This document shows, piece by piece, positions 40,049-50,706 of a DNA stretch of 64,000 nucleotides. Source of the DNA: Linepithema humile. Its lineage: Eukaryota; Arthropoda; Insecta; Hymenoptera; Formicidae. The notes below the pieces were generated by a model. That model saw only the letters and a list, made by a program, of their open reading frames with translations, ran no database searches and was not told where the DNA came from. The translations under genes were made by a program, and so were the position numbers. The stretch spans positions 31,535,418 to 31,599,417 of the forward strand of contig NC_090130.1 in assembly GCF_040581485.1 (NCBI RefSeq). The letters are read 5' to 3'. Within the stretch, counting starts at the first letter, position 1. Every line of letters begins with the position of its first letter.

Positions 40049-43000
40049 AGATAAATATTGAAAAAGAAATTGCTTGTATACCGCGTGTTTCGCATGTAGA
40101 ATGGAAAACTTTTCCACGATGCAAATGGACGCGAGTTTGTTCGCGTCGGACAGCTGTTCTTCAAAAATTGAGAGCTTTCCGCGTAGCATAACGATTTGCA
40201 TATCGGAATTCTAACGAAAAGCTACTGCTGCAATCGCCGCGTGGCGGTTTGTGCCGTTACGCGGTGCAGTTTCACGGTTGTAATCGAAATGGTTGCACCT
40301 CTGGGAACCGTGCGGTTTTCGCCGCGCGCGCTGTTTGTACGATCTTCCGCGGGGGCGTATTATGCGCTAGCCAAAAACCACAGACGACGAACTTCGGACC
40401 CGGTCATGATTAAACCAGTATTAAACCCAAAGCTTCGGGAAGCGGGCGACGACGTCAAAGTGTGCGCGTAACAACAAACTTCGGCTATGAACTCCACGAA
40501 TCTGCCAAGTGCATTTGCGATCTGCCAGAATCGTTGTTCTCATGGTGGTTTCCATTGGATCAGCGATCACCATTAACGCTCAAACTATTGGATGGCGCCG
40601 GAAGTCGGCGGTGTCTGGCAAAGCTTTTTTCTTCTTGAAAGAAGCTGGAAAATTTGTAAATCGATACGATAACCTATATTTGAGCGGTAAAATTTTTAAT
40701 GCTAATCGAATCAGCTCGTCTCCTCCGGAAAAGTATTCTCGTCACCGATGTTATTTCTAAAAATGTTGCAAATGTCAAAGGTTGCATTGGATCCATTTCG
40801 CGCTTTGAATTTGCATATTTTCTCATTTGCCTCGAATAATCGAGAGAATTAATTATTGCTAAATTTAGAGCCAAACGGATTTTCCATGGGAATAGAACAG
40901 CAACGTTCGTATTTATCGTTGAGTTTGGTCGGTTGTGATCAGTCGTGATCGACTGACGAGTTAGCCGAGCTAACTCCCACGAGAGTGGCTGTACAGGTCA
41001 ACCTGTAAATCCGAACGCAATGAAGACCACAAAATTTACGGGCGAGACGTGTAAGCACGTTCCAGCATAAAATCGCCTCGGCAGAACTTTCGAAACGACC
41101 GATTTCCGCAACCGCGTAGAAATATTTAATGTCAGAATTTTCTAAAAATTGATAGCCAACGAAATTTTTGAGATCTATCAAAAATTTCACTTGCGACAAA
41201 ATATATGATGAAGATATTTATCATTGCTTCCAAAACAGACATTATTACAAATTGAATAAAATACTCATATGAGCAACAAGTAATTAAAAAAACATTAACA
41301 TTGTTGATGACATTAAACTTCTAAACCGTTCGTAATTAATTTTGTTCAAGTATTTTTCTCACAGATTTATAATTAAATATTATCTCAGCGCGATTGCACG
41401 TGTCATACGAAGTGGCAGGATTTTGAACTGCAGAATTTTTCCAACAGTCTGTCACGTTACGGCTCGAACTTGTCTCTCTTTCTCTCTTTCCCTTTTTCTC
41501 TCCAATCTCGTATCCTCGAGCAAAACAATTGTGCAGATTACGATCTTCGTTTTTCTGCGCTTTCTTTGTACAACATCCTACAAATAGCGCGCGAACGGCA
41601 TTAGCGACAACTTCACTATACTCGAAACACGTAAAATTTCCTTCCTCCATTTTTTTCCACTTTTAATTCCGTCGGTGAGAGACTTTATCTCGATTTTGAT
41701 ATTAGAGATTAATTTAACATACTCTTTATTGATGAAAGCGTGGAACGTACGTTATGTTCGAATATTAATCCGAAATAGGCAATAAGTCTGACCGCAGACA
41801 CGGGTCGCTCGATGACATACCGCGACGGTTTAAAACCCATTAGGGTCAGGATGGATTAAGAGGAAGTGACCAGAGTCCATTTAGCGCGTGTTTAATCGAT
41901 TGCTGACTACTCGAATAAACGCGATGGAAATTGACTTACCGATAGCCCTCTCCGCGCCTCTCTACGCCGCCTCTTCCTCCTGCGCTGATCCCCTCTTATT
42001 ACAAGTGAGCGTATAATAAAAATATCACAAGACGCAGCTAAGAACGCGTCTTCTTCTGCACACTCTCGTGTCTCGCTTACGGAATAGCCACTGCTTTTTG
42101 ATTTTTATCCAGTTTTACCGCAGTTTTATTTCAGCGATTATTCCGAATTGCGAGAGGCGAGCGCATAAAATGTAAAGATTTCCTGAAATAAACGCTTGTA
42201 AAGGTGTGTAAATCATTCGGGAATCATATGTTACATAAAAATATATTTTTTCTATACAGTTTTGTGACAGCATAACATATATTTTTGTACTTTATACAAT
42301 ATTGTAGGATACGTATACTTGCTACAATATATTTAACGAAACTGCATTGCGACAATGGGTACGTCATTGTGCATTGCACATCAAAATGTGTTAGATACTT
42401 GGCTAACCGTTAATTAACGAAGGAAAGTTTTCGGAATATCTCGAGCTCACGTGGAAAATGAGAGGAACGTGAAAGGAGCGAAAAGGACGAGGCGCAGAAG
42501 AGAGGAGCCAGTTAATACCTTCGGAACTCTACTAACAAATTGCGGAAACGAGCTCGGATTACTATCGAGCATCTACGATTTTCCTGAAACTTCCTGAGCG
42601 ACGTACCTAATCGGAATCGTTATCAGGAGTTAGGACGTCAAGAGGATTCGTTGCGAAATTTATTCACCAATAAACGAAGCTATACGTCATCGCTAGATTT
42701 ACACCCATAAATATAAGACTATGAATATATAAAAATGTTAGCGGAAAAAATAATCTATCACATATACATATTCACTTGCGAGACAAATGTGTATGGCAAG
42801 AAATGCAACTAAATAAAAATGGCAACTTTGCGCAACGGTGTTTCCCTCAGATCTCTGCTTTTCTAAACATTTTTCTCAAGTAGAGAAGCCTATATTTCGG
42901 TATACAATCTAAATATTCTTATTGGAGCGTTTCAACTGATTTTCGCAACCGTATTATCGCCTCCTTAATATCATCTTGCATTTGTATATTCATAATCCAT

Positions 43001-43557
43001 AATTAAAGATTTAGATATGCTTAACCGCACCCATCGATTAGTCTCATTAAAACATTAAAGGAAAAATATCCGATTTGAAATGCAATTCATTATTAAAAAA
43101 AAAATAATAAAATATTGTTTTCTTAAATAAAAATGTTTTAATATTGGTTTAATATGGTCATAGATATTAAATGTATGTATATTGTAATCTTCTTCTTGTG
43201 AAGAATAAGGAATCATAAAATGTTAACTTTTTTCTTTGCAAAAATGTTCAATTTTTTCCGCTATTATCCTAATCGCATAAGAACGGTTACAAGTACATTA
43301 CGAGTGGTCATATTTCGGTTGTTGGAGGTGCTGACAGGTTAACTCGCACCGGGACTTGTCGCATTTTAACCTGTTAACTGGGAAAATTCGCGACTCAAGT
43401 CGTCCTTTGCAAATACCTCTGCAATTTCTTGGACAAAGTAGCTGAATTCGTCGCGAAAATGTAAAAATTACATTCGCACATTATTCGTGCGTCATTTGAA
43501 ATAAACTCGTATTCATATTTCCGATGAGCAAGACAAGTTAATTCGTTTTTGGTCACT

Positions 43558-43563
43558 TTTAAT
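43558..43563 (-). terminator. Possible VHL polyadenylation hexamer ATTAAA
   Basis: The minus strand reads ATTAAA about 80 bases past the VHL stop, just beyond the CT tract. It is the common variant of AATAAA. The first canonical AATAAA I find on this strand is about 1 kb past the stop (42658-42663), so a longer 3' UTR is an alternative. No transcript evidence is available. Confidence 0.25.
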
Positions 43564-43565
43564 CG

Positions 43566-43568
<3 letters not shown>

Positions 43569-43617
<49 letters not shown>
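43569..43617. repeat. (AG)n microsatellite just downstream of the VHL stop
   Basis: An uninterrupted AG tract of about 49 bases starts 28 bases past the stop codon. In the VHL transcript it would read as (CU)n, in the 3' untranslated region if transcription continues that far. Confidence 0.95.
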
Positions 43618-43619
<2 letters not shown>

Positions 43620-43644
43620 GGTTTTTTATCGAGAAATTACTCAG

Positions 43645-43912
43645 TTAACAGGTTATGATCGTACGTTTTCTCGGTAGAGTGTGAAAAACCTCATACTGCA
43701 GACTCTTTGGAATATCGAGATCAAAAGCCTTCGAATCGTTCAACAGACATTTTTTGACGGTCTTCAGTGACAATTCCTTTAGAGTGAACATCGGTAGCAC
43801 AATATACACGTTGGTCCTCTCGATCCTTCGCGGCAGCTCGCTCTCCCTCATGCCGCGGTATTTCTCAAACCAGGGCACAGGAAAGAAAACGTCGTGCTGG
43901 TCCACCAAGTAC
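43645..43912 (-). CDS. VHL: VHL coding exon 2 (residues 72-160, end of beta domain and alpha domain)
   Basis: The exon begins after an AAATAG acceptor ending at 43913; its first G completes Arg72. The acceptor has little polypyrimidine tract, so the boundary rests mainly on homology. The joined peptide RYLVDQHDVFFP aligns residue for residue with human GLLVNQTELFVP, and no other nearby AG keeps the frame. The exon then carries an Arg/Glu-rich insertion (about residues 84-106), VYIVLP, the BC box at 115-124, and DLDIPKSL (136-143), matching the human LDIVRSL helix. It ends at TAA (43647-43645). No consensus donor is seen near the end, so it is taken as the terminal coding exon. Confidence 0.94.
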
Positions 43913-45072
43913 CTATTTCGTTTCGCCTTAGGTATTATTAATTCGCCTAACGAATTTTTGGAAGAAAAAACTTGGCACTATGTGGCAATGTGCGAGGAAT
44001 ATTAGAAGCTGGCGAATGCATGAAATATTTGAAAGCTAGCGAATACGAGGAATATTTGAAAGCGAGTAATGCGAAAGCTGGTGAATGCGAGAAAGAGTTT
44101 TTCCGCTAAGTTTTTGCCTAATCTTTTTACCGACAGATTTGCTCGTCAAGTCAGTAGTAATATACATGTCGAAAAGTTAAAATAAAGTAAGATGCTTCGG
44201 TGAAAAAAATCTGGCGATAATTTTCCAGATATTAATCATTAAATTTCACAATAAATTAAATTTCTAAAAAAATAGCGAGCAAGATATTCTCCAATATCAT
44301 TGTCTGCAATAGATATTATTTTCTGCACGATTGGCTTGTCAGCAATGTTAATTTAATTTTATTATAGCTACAAAATATTTTGGAAAGAATTGCTGATTAT
44401 TTTAGGCTTTACTCCTTTTTGATATAACACAACTATAACAAAGTTTATTTCGCGTATTCATCAAGTTGCTTTTCTCAACGTTGAAGAATTTAACTCTTTA
44501 TAAACTAAGATAAACCACACGTTAAGAGATGACAAGATGAATAAAAAAAGGTATTAATTGGAAAGCTCACCGGAATTATCTTACTTTACTTCAAATGCGC
44601 ACTTTTTATAGATTTATTGCATCTTTTTGTATAAGCTAATTTTTTGTATAAATCAGATAGTTACAAACTTAATTTGCTCCAGAGTTCCCTTTCAAGTTCT
44701 TCGATAGAGTACTCTCAGAATTTTTGATCCTCGTTATTGCAATCGGAATTATTCATGATTTTCTCATACATGATAATTTACAGTAGATCAACGTTCTGCA
44801 TTGCGTATTGCTGCCGATATAATATCGACAAGAAAATGATAATTGCGTAACACATACCTGTCCCACGTTTCTCTATTGACGAAAATCCACGGATGAGTCA
44901 CAAACGTGTTTATTTCCTTGGACTCTCCAGGTGACAGATCGCCGTAATCAACCGGCTTCCCTCCATAATCTATCCAGTACAAGGTAATGCAGTGAGGCGT
45001 TCTGTTAATAAATCTGACGAAGGATTCGAGCTGGCTGTTGAGCGACCGGAATGGATGTTGTCTTTCATCCAT
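43645..45072 (-). CDS. VHL: von Hippel-Lindau (VHL) protein, substrate receptor of the Cullin-2 E3 ligase; two coding exons joined 45072-44858 and 43912-43645
   Basis: The spliced product is 160 residues (483 coding bases with the TAA stop). From its start to residue 83 it aligns without gaps to human VHL at an offset of 55. RSLNS (9-13), N23/R24, W33, Y43, H60 and W62 match human R64-S68, N78/R79, W88, Y98, H115 and W117; most of these line the hydroxyproline pocket. T56 replaces S111. The alpha domain starts with the BC box TLKELSLKTV (115-124), which contacts Elongin C. The family forms the VHL-ElonginB/C-Cul2-Rbx1 ligase, which ubiquitinates prolyl-hydroxylated HIF-alpha. The start ATG sits in a good insect context (CAAAATGG). 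The protein is shorter than human VHL (213) because it lacks the acidic N-terminal extension and ends about 12 residues earlier after the DIxxSL motif. A short third exon cannot be fully excluded. No operon-like or adjacent gene is visible on either side. Confidence 0.95.
43913..44857 (-). other. VHL: VHL intron (phase 2, 945 bases)
   Basis: A GT (GTATGT) to AG (AAATAG) intron lies between the two coding exons. It is AT-rich and carries a degenerate 27-base tandem repeat close to its 3' end (43987-44097). No conserved exon is seen inside it. Confidence 0.9.
43987..44097. repeat. Degenerate 27-base tandem repeat in the VHL intron
   Basis: Full units lie at 43987-44013, 44014-44040 and 44041-44067, followed by shorter derivatives at 44068-44082 and 44083-44097. 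Each unit has the pattern GAATGCGAGGAATATTTG then AAAGCTAGC, with a few substitutions. The period is a multiple of three, and one plus-strand frame (antisense to VHL) stays open through all copies and ends at TAA just after 44097. Confidence 0.8.
44858..45072 (-). CDS. VHL: VHL coding exon 1 (residues 1-72, most of the beta domain)
   Basis: This 215-base exon opens with ATG at 45072-45070 and encodes the first beta-sandwich strands, with W33, Y43, H60 and W62. It ends GACAG followed by GTATGT, a strong insect donor, which splits the codon of Arg72 after its second base. Unspliced, the frame continues 23 codons into the intron and stops near 44788; that tail does not resemble VHL, which supports splicing here. 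The frame upstream of the ATG stays open for a short distance but shows no earlier Met, so 45072 is the chosen start. Confidence 0.94.
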
Positions 45073-46061
45073 TTTGCAATTTATTGCTCTCCGCTTCCTC
45101 TTCTTATTTTCGTAATGGAATTTCGAGTCTTTACTAATCTCTCTTGTCCTCTCTCCTCGAGAACTGAAATTAAAGATTATGAAGGAAAGTTAATTAAACG
45201 ACGGCATTGCACGTTGGAATTCGATAAATACAAAATCTGTTGTACTTGTTCGCTATCTACAGTGGAATATTGATTCTCTCATTTCTATTTTATTTTTACT
45301 TTTTATTTTTATTTTTAAATTTATTCGTTAAATATATCGAAAATCGGAGTTTTGGTTTGACAAACGGAATTTTGTCCTTAATCTCCACATTCCGTTTCTC
45401 AATATAAAAAACATAGCGTATCGATGACCGATAATCTTCTTAGAGCCTCAATTTGCCTTTCAACATTTTCGACAAACTGAATTGTATCCCCGAGGCGATA
45501 CGAAAAACACGAAAATTCGGTTTGTCACGGGTAAACAAGCCTATCTATGAAAATCGATTTATCAAGCACGGTTGCATCGCTTGAATTTGAAAAAGGAGAG
45601 AAAGAGACAGGGCAGAAAATCGATTGTGTCACAGGAATTTACTTAACCCGAATTCAATGCGATTTCCACGATGACTCGTCTAGAGTTAGAAACGCTTTAC
45701 AAATTTCATTGCGAGCAGAAAAATATAATAATAATAATTCTGTATTAACAATAAGTCATAAAAATAAATATTTTTTTAACTTTTAAAGTTTTTAAATAAC
45801 TACTAATATCAGTCATAGGTTGTTATTATTTTTTCTCACACTTTTCATACAAGGAAATAAATTTCTAATAATAACGTCGCAAATCCGATTACAGCAAACG
45901 CTAATTAAATCCGCTTAGAGACAAATGCGCAGGAACTAATTAGTTGCGCGAATGATTAGCTGCGACGACGACGAAGGGACGAAGGGGGAGAATCGAGCGA
46001 AGCATTTGCGATTTCAGTGAAGTTCCGAAGAGTCTCAAAGTGTTCCTAGAGACGATTACAA

Positions 46062-46138
46062 AGAGGGAAAAAGAGGGATAGAGGGAGAGAGAGAGAGAGA
46101 AAGAGAGAGAGCGAGAAAGGGGAGGGGGGGGGGAGAGA
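46062..46138. repeat. GA/G-rich low-complexity tract
   Basis: GA repeats grade into a G-rich segment with a long G run, all purine on one strand. Confidence 0.9.
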
Positions 46139-47226
46139 AAACGGTGCGTTTTCCAGGATACGTAAACAGACGTACACAGACGGTCCCGTCTGCTGTATCT
46201 TGCATTTTCGCCCTTCGGCGCTCCGTAAAATCAAGCAGTCCGTTAGAGACGATCCGCGCTCTCGATGGCTTACAAAATAGCGAAACAATGCCGACGAACG
46301 TCGAAACTCCATTACGGTTTTTTGCAGAGGCGAGCGGCGGGAGAGTACACACGCGCGCAGAATTTCTCTCGTATAATATGTACGAACTTTTGTACGCGAA
46401 CTTTTGTGCATTTTCGTCTTGTTTCCACTTGTGGGATTAATCTGGCTGAGAGAAACCTTAAAAGCGCAAATCGATGACAATTTGTGCTTTTTGCGCCATA
46501 AAAAAATTTGCTTGGGGCATTGTGCGACATAATCGAATCGTCTGATCGTTCTGTGCGCGCAACATCAGCTCTCTCATCCCGCTCTCTATTCTCTGACACT
46601 TTCTGGTTTTTCGGAGCCTCATTCATTTCTTACAATTAGTTATCCTGATTTATTTGGTAATATTGCGCGATTTATTAGCGCCAATATTGACGATAGAAAT
46701 GACAAATCTTTGGGGTTCCAAGTCCAACGAAACGTCAATATAGAAGTTTTCCGAGTTTTCCGATTTTCTGAGACCGGCTTGCGATTCGAAATGTGACGCG
46801 CCGCAGTCAGAATTAGTGACGACAGGGAGAGCAAGATTTACGTCCGGCGGAGTTCCGGCAATAAGAAGTTATTCCGTATATCTTGCGAGATTTATCGTGA
46901 CGACTCTTTCTCGCGGGATACCAAGTTTCGGCGCAAGTTTCATCCGTGTCTGAATTTGAAAATTACCGCTGTATATCATAAAGATAATCGTGTTTTACCA
47001 TCTCATTTCGCTAGATCAATTTCGTGCGTGCAGGCGTGAATAAATAATGACATAAATCAATGCTAATCAGCTTTGCGATAAAATACGTTCGCGCACAAAA
47101 TATATGGAGTGCGCGATCGATCTTTCCTTAACTAAAATGTCAAGCGTTTAATTTAAATTTATCATCGAGAACTTTTAATTATAATAATAATATAATACAC
47201 TTTTAACTCGATGCATTTTTACGCAA

Positions 47227-47243
47227 TTTTTTTTTTTTTTTTT
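47227..47243. repeat. T17 homopolymer
   Basis: An uninterrupted T run. Confidence 0.9.
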
Positions 47244-49382
47244 GCATTTTTCATATATACACGTCTCGGAAAATATATGAAAAATTACTAAGGAAAAAGA
47301 AGATGAGTCTTTTAACAATTACAATATCAATGGTTATAATTTAATGCCAACATGTACATTGTCCGCACTAATTTAACATCATAATTTTTTTGACAGCTTA
47401 TGAATAATATTAGACACCGCCCGTTCTAAAGGCAGGACGACTGGAATTCTTCAACGAGACACGTTTGTTCGGTTGAATTTATATTTTATCGCCGGTACGC
47501 GGATCGTCCGCAAAAATTTTGTAACAGCTAAATTACTCCGTCGGGAGGAATATTTCTGCGGGCAAAGCTCTTCGTGCGCAGCGTTGTGAAATTTCCCGGG
47601 AACTCTCAAAAGCGAAAATAGCGTTCGAGCCGGAATTCGAACATGGCACCACCAAACATACCGTAAAAGCGTAAAAAAAAAATACGGACCGAGCGAGGCG
47701 TTACATTAATTCGCATTTTTGGTGACGAACCCCGTGGTTTCGCCCGTTTCGAGTGACACGAGTGCTTTTTTTTATCTCTCCTTTTTTTACGTAGCCTTTG
47801 AAAATATTTCGCTGAAAAAATGGACAGGATCGCTTTAACAAGCTATGATTACCTTAAAAATATAATAAACGGCAAGCGCTTCGCGCCTACATGATAAATT
47901 GATCAACTTGTGGGATTGGTCGAAAAAAATTGGCTTTTACTGTGAAAAACGGTTATCGCAACGGATTTCCCTCGTGACACTCGATCTACAAAAAAATCAC
48001 GATGACGTTTCAAACTTGCAATTAACAATGCATTAAAGCGTAAATCCATGAGCGGTAATCCATCTTCTTTTTTCATATTTCGTGGTAAGAAAGCGACGAA
48101 AGTGCGTTATCGTCGATCACTCGGTTTTTTATCGTTTAGCTCTTCCCTCGTCGTATTGATGGATTAGAGTCTCTTAGAAAGCTGATAGGGATTAAATTGA
48201 CTGGCGATTACGGCTCTCGTGCCGTCTGTTCACATTTGGGATCACTGCGATTTGCACGATAATTTATATTCGCATGAAAATCAAGATAAAAGCGCTTAAT
48301 GAAATTTCATGTTAAACACGATATGGCATTCCCTTTGACACGAGTTTTATTCGACTGTGTGTGATGATATTTGTCGATAACGATTAAGTTGAAAGTATAA
48401 TGTGACCGACATTCCCACGAAATAGATATTTTACGAATAATGACGAAAATCCGTAACAAGTTCCGAATGTGAATATATAAATCTATTTTCAAATTTATCT
48501 TAAAATTTGTCATTAATATTTCGTAATAAATTGATCATTTTAATGAATAAAAACATTCGATTGCTTTGTGTCACTTGCTAAATACAAATAAGTTACTCTC
48601 TAGAAAAAAAAGAGGAAAAAACTGAAATTCTTTCCATCATATTTTTTCTGTATATTTTTCGATAGAATACAATTAAAATTAATCGTCCGCCTCTTTATGT
48701 CAAACGTTTAATGTCAAAGAATTAATCACATTTCTCGGCCATTCCAATGTGATGATCAATCGATAGCGGGGAAATGCCTTACTAATGCAGGGCTGATTTT
48801 GTACCCGGATGCTGCACAGTCGTGCGGACAATTGCTAGAAAGTACGTAAAACAAGAGATCGAGCTTGCTATTTCGACTTCTCGTGCTGTAACCACAGATT
48901 GCCAGAGACAGGAGGAAACCTGTCATTGTATAACTCGCCTGGTAATTTGTAACTAATTCCGTAAAATCGCTGCAAGAAGGAAGAGCTGCAGCAGCGTCCC
49001 GGTGAGAGTTCTCTCTCGCCTAACGAAACCTCGTTTGCCTCACCGCAGAAACGATCATTGCACATTACAACGCGTAAATAAACCCATGCGCCAAATATTC
49101 GAAACAAGCCGATAATTAGAGAGCCCTGAGATAGACATGGCAATTATCCGCAATGTTTGCAGCATGTTATATGCGATATATGCTGATTATTTTGCGTTAT
49201 ACAAATTGTTTCTATTATAATTAAGATAAAATTTTTATCAAAAACCGTGGATATCATATTTTCCTAATGCTATTTATGACTGGAACGATTTTCCTTTCAA
49301 AACAAAGTGAGTTAGATACAGCCAGCAGATAAAACGATAGAAATCTTTCAAGTTGAAAATCGAGGGCGATTAAAATCTATCG

Positions 49383-49385
<3 letters not shown>

Positions 49386-49454
<69 letters not shown>
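49386..49454. repeat. (AG)n microsatellite, about 69 bases
   Basis: Pure AG for about 60 bases with one AAAG interruption near the end; one of the longest in the window. Confidence 0.95.
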
Positions 49455-49455
<1 letters not shown>

Positions 49456-49845
49456 CTAGTGATGTATTTATTTGCGCCAAAGCTAGTCTGATAGATATCC
49501 TGCCAAACACGTAAACGATATATATCTGACAAACTAACATGGAAGATGGAGTGGTATCCAATAAGACCGTTCGGCAATTCGGTCGTCGCGCGAAAAATAA
49601 GATATCTCGTTTTCTTTATAGAACAAGAGTAATAAAATATTTGTTAAGAAAAAGAAATATCCAGATGCAAATCTACAAAATTTTCAGATTATAATACCAC
49701 AAAACAAGAAAAAAATTTGGAAGCTCAGACGGAGAACCCGCGGTACGTCGCGAGTTAATAAAAGTCGATGAAGTTGTAATTCTGTCGTAAGAAATAAGAA
49801 CGGGTTTGCGCGTTTCCCGATTCAAGCCAACTCGCATTCGTGATT

Positions 49846-49862
49846 CGCTCGCTCGCTCGCTC
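49846..49862. repeat. (CGCT)n microsatellite
   Basis: About four CGCT units, followed by a CGACT repeat. Confidence 0.85.
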
Positions 49863-50567
49863 GACTCGACTCGCCAGATGTATGCACAGTTGTCTGCAGC
49901 GAGAAGACGGCGCAATATTGGGGTTTGCAGCCTCGTCAAGTATTTACTTAGGCCGAGTTAGACGCGTAGTGAGAAACGAAGACCACGAGATGCAGACCGA
50001 GAAACGAATACTTTATTATAGCGCTGCACACAGCTAGTCTTGAAATTACAAAGGAACCGTGCGCATCGTCGTGCAGCTTGATATACAAACACGAACATGC
50101 TAGGCTGCGCAACAAAAACAATCTGACCATTCTCATCTCGAATTCCATTTGAGAGATTTACAGAAGAAATATTTTTCTTTCTTAACTCACTGTATAATTT
50201 TTCTACAAATATCGATACTTTATATAAGTTTTAACACGCCAGTTATAGTTACTTATATTATTTTTTTACCATTTTATATTTTCTGATTTTTTTAGCTTTT
50301 CCATGGAATAAATGTTTTACATTCTAAATATTTCCTCAATAATTCACATTTTAATTTAACAATAATTTTATAATTAACTCTAAATTTTTTCTAAACATTT
50401 AATTCAATAGCGAAGAGAATCAAGTAAAAGCAAACGCAATTTTTATTTCATTTTTAATAGTGATGTTAATTTAAAGTCTACTCTAAAATTTCATAATTTA
50501 TTACAATTGCAATTTTTCTCTCATTTCTTCAGTTGAAAACAAGCTCTCTGAATTTACGATATTTCTT

Positions 50568-50569
50568 AA

Positions 50570-50601
<32 letters not shown>

Positions 50602-50706
50602 AAAAAGATCCGCAGACTTGAACATAAAATACGGTCTGCTAAAACTATGTTGCATCCGAACAAACTGCAACAATCTCGTTTTTTTTTTTTTTTTTTTTTT
50701 TTTTTT
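50568..50706. repeat. A-rich tract and T28 run about 70 bases apart
   Basis: An A/AAAAG tract at 50568-50607 and a pure T run at 50679-50706 flank a 71-base spacer. The two can pair as an inverted repeat. Confidence 0.85.

Larger units (their letters stand above)
38001..43500. other. Non-genic stretch downstream of VHL with a TAATTA cluster
   Basis: No gene is recognised between the TAATTA cluster and the VHL 3' end. A GA run lies at 38584-38606 and a 12-base G run at 40037-40048. The frame at 40509-40760 looks faintly like a signal peptide, but its long form needs a GTG start and no family is recognised. An AT-rich block at about 43020-43260 precedes the VHL 3' flank. Confidence 0.65.

Noticed and set aside
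40509..40760. Frame with a signal-peptide-like start and a possible small secreted product
   Set aside because: The long form depends on a GTG start. There is no prohormone cleavage pattern, cysteine framework or known family.
43913..43930. Alternative VHL acceptor at CCTAAG upstream of AAATAG
   Set aside because: Using it shifts the reading frame and destroys the YLVDQ alignment to VHL.
43754..44005. Plus-strand frame across VHL exon 2
   Set aside because: It is the antisense shadow of the VHL coding exon and its flanking intron.
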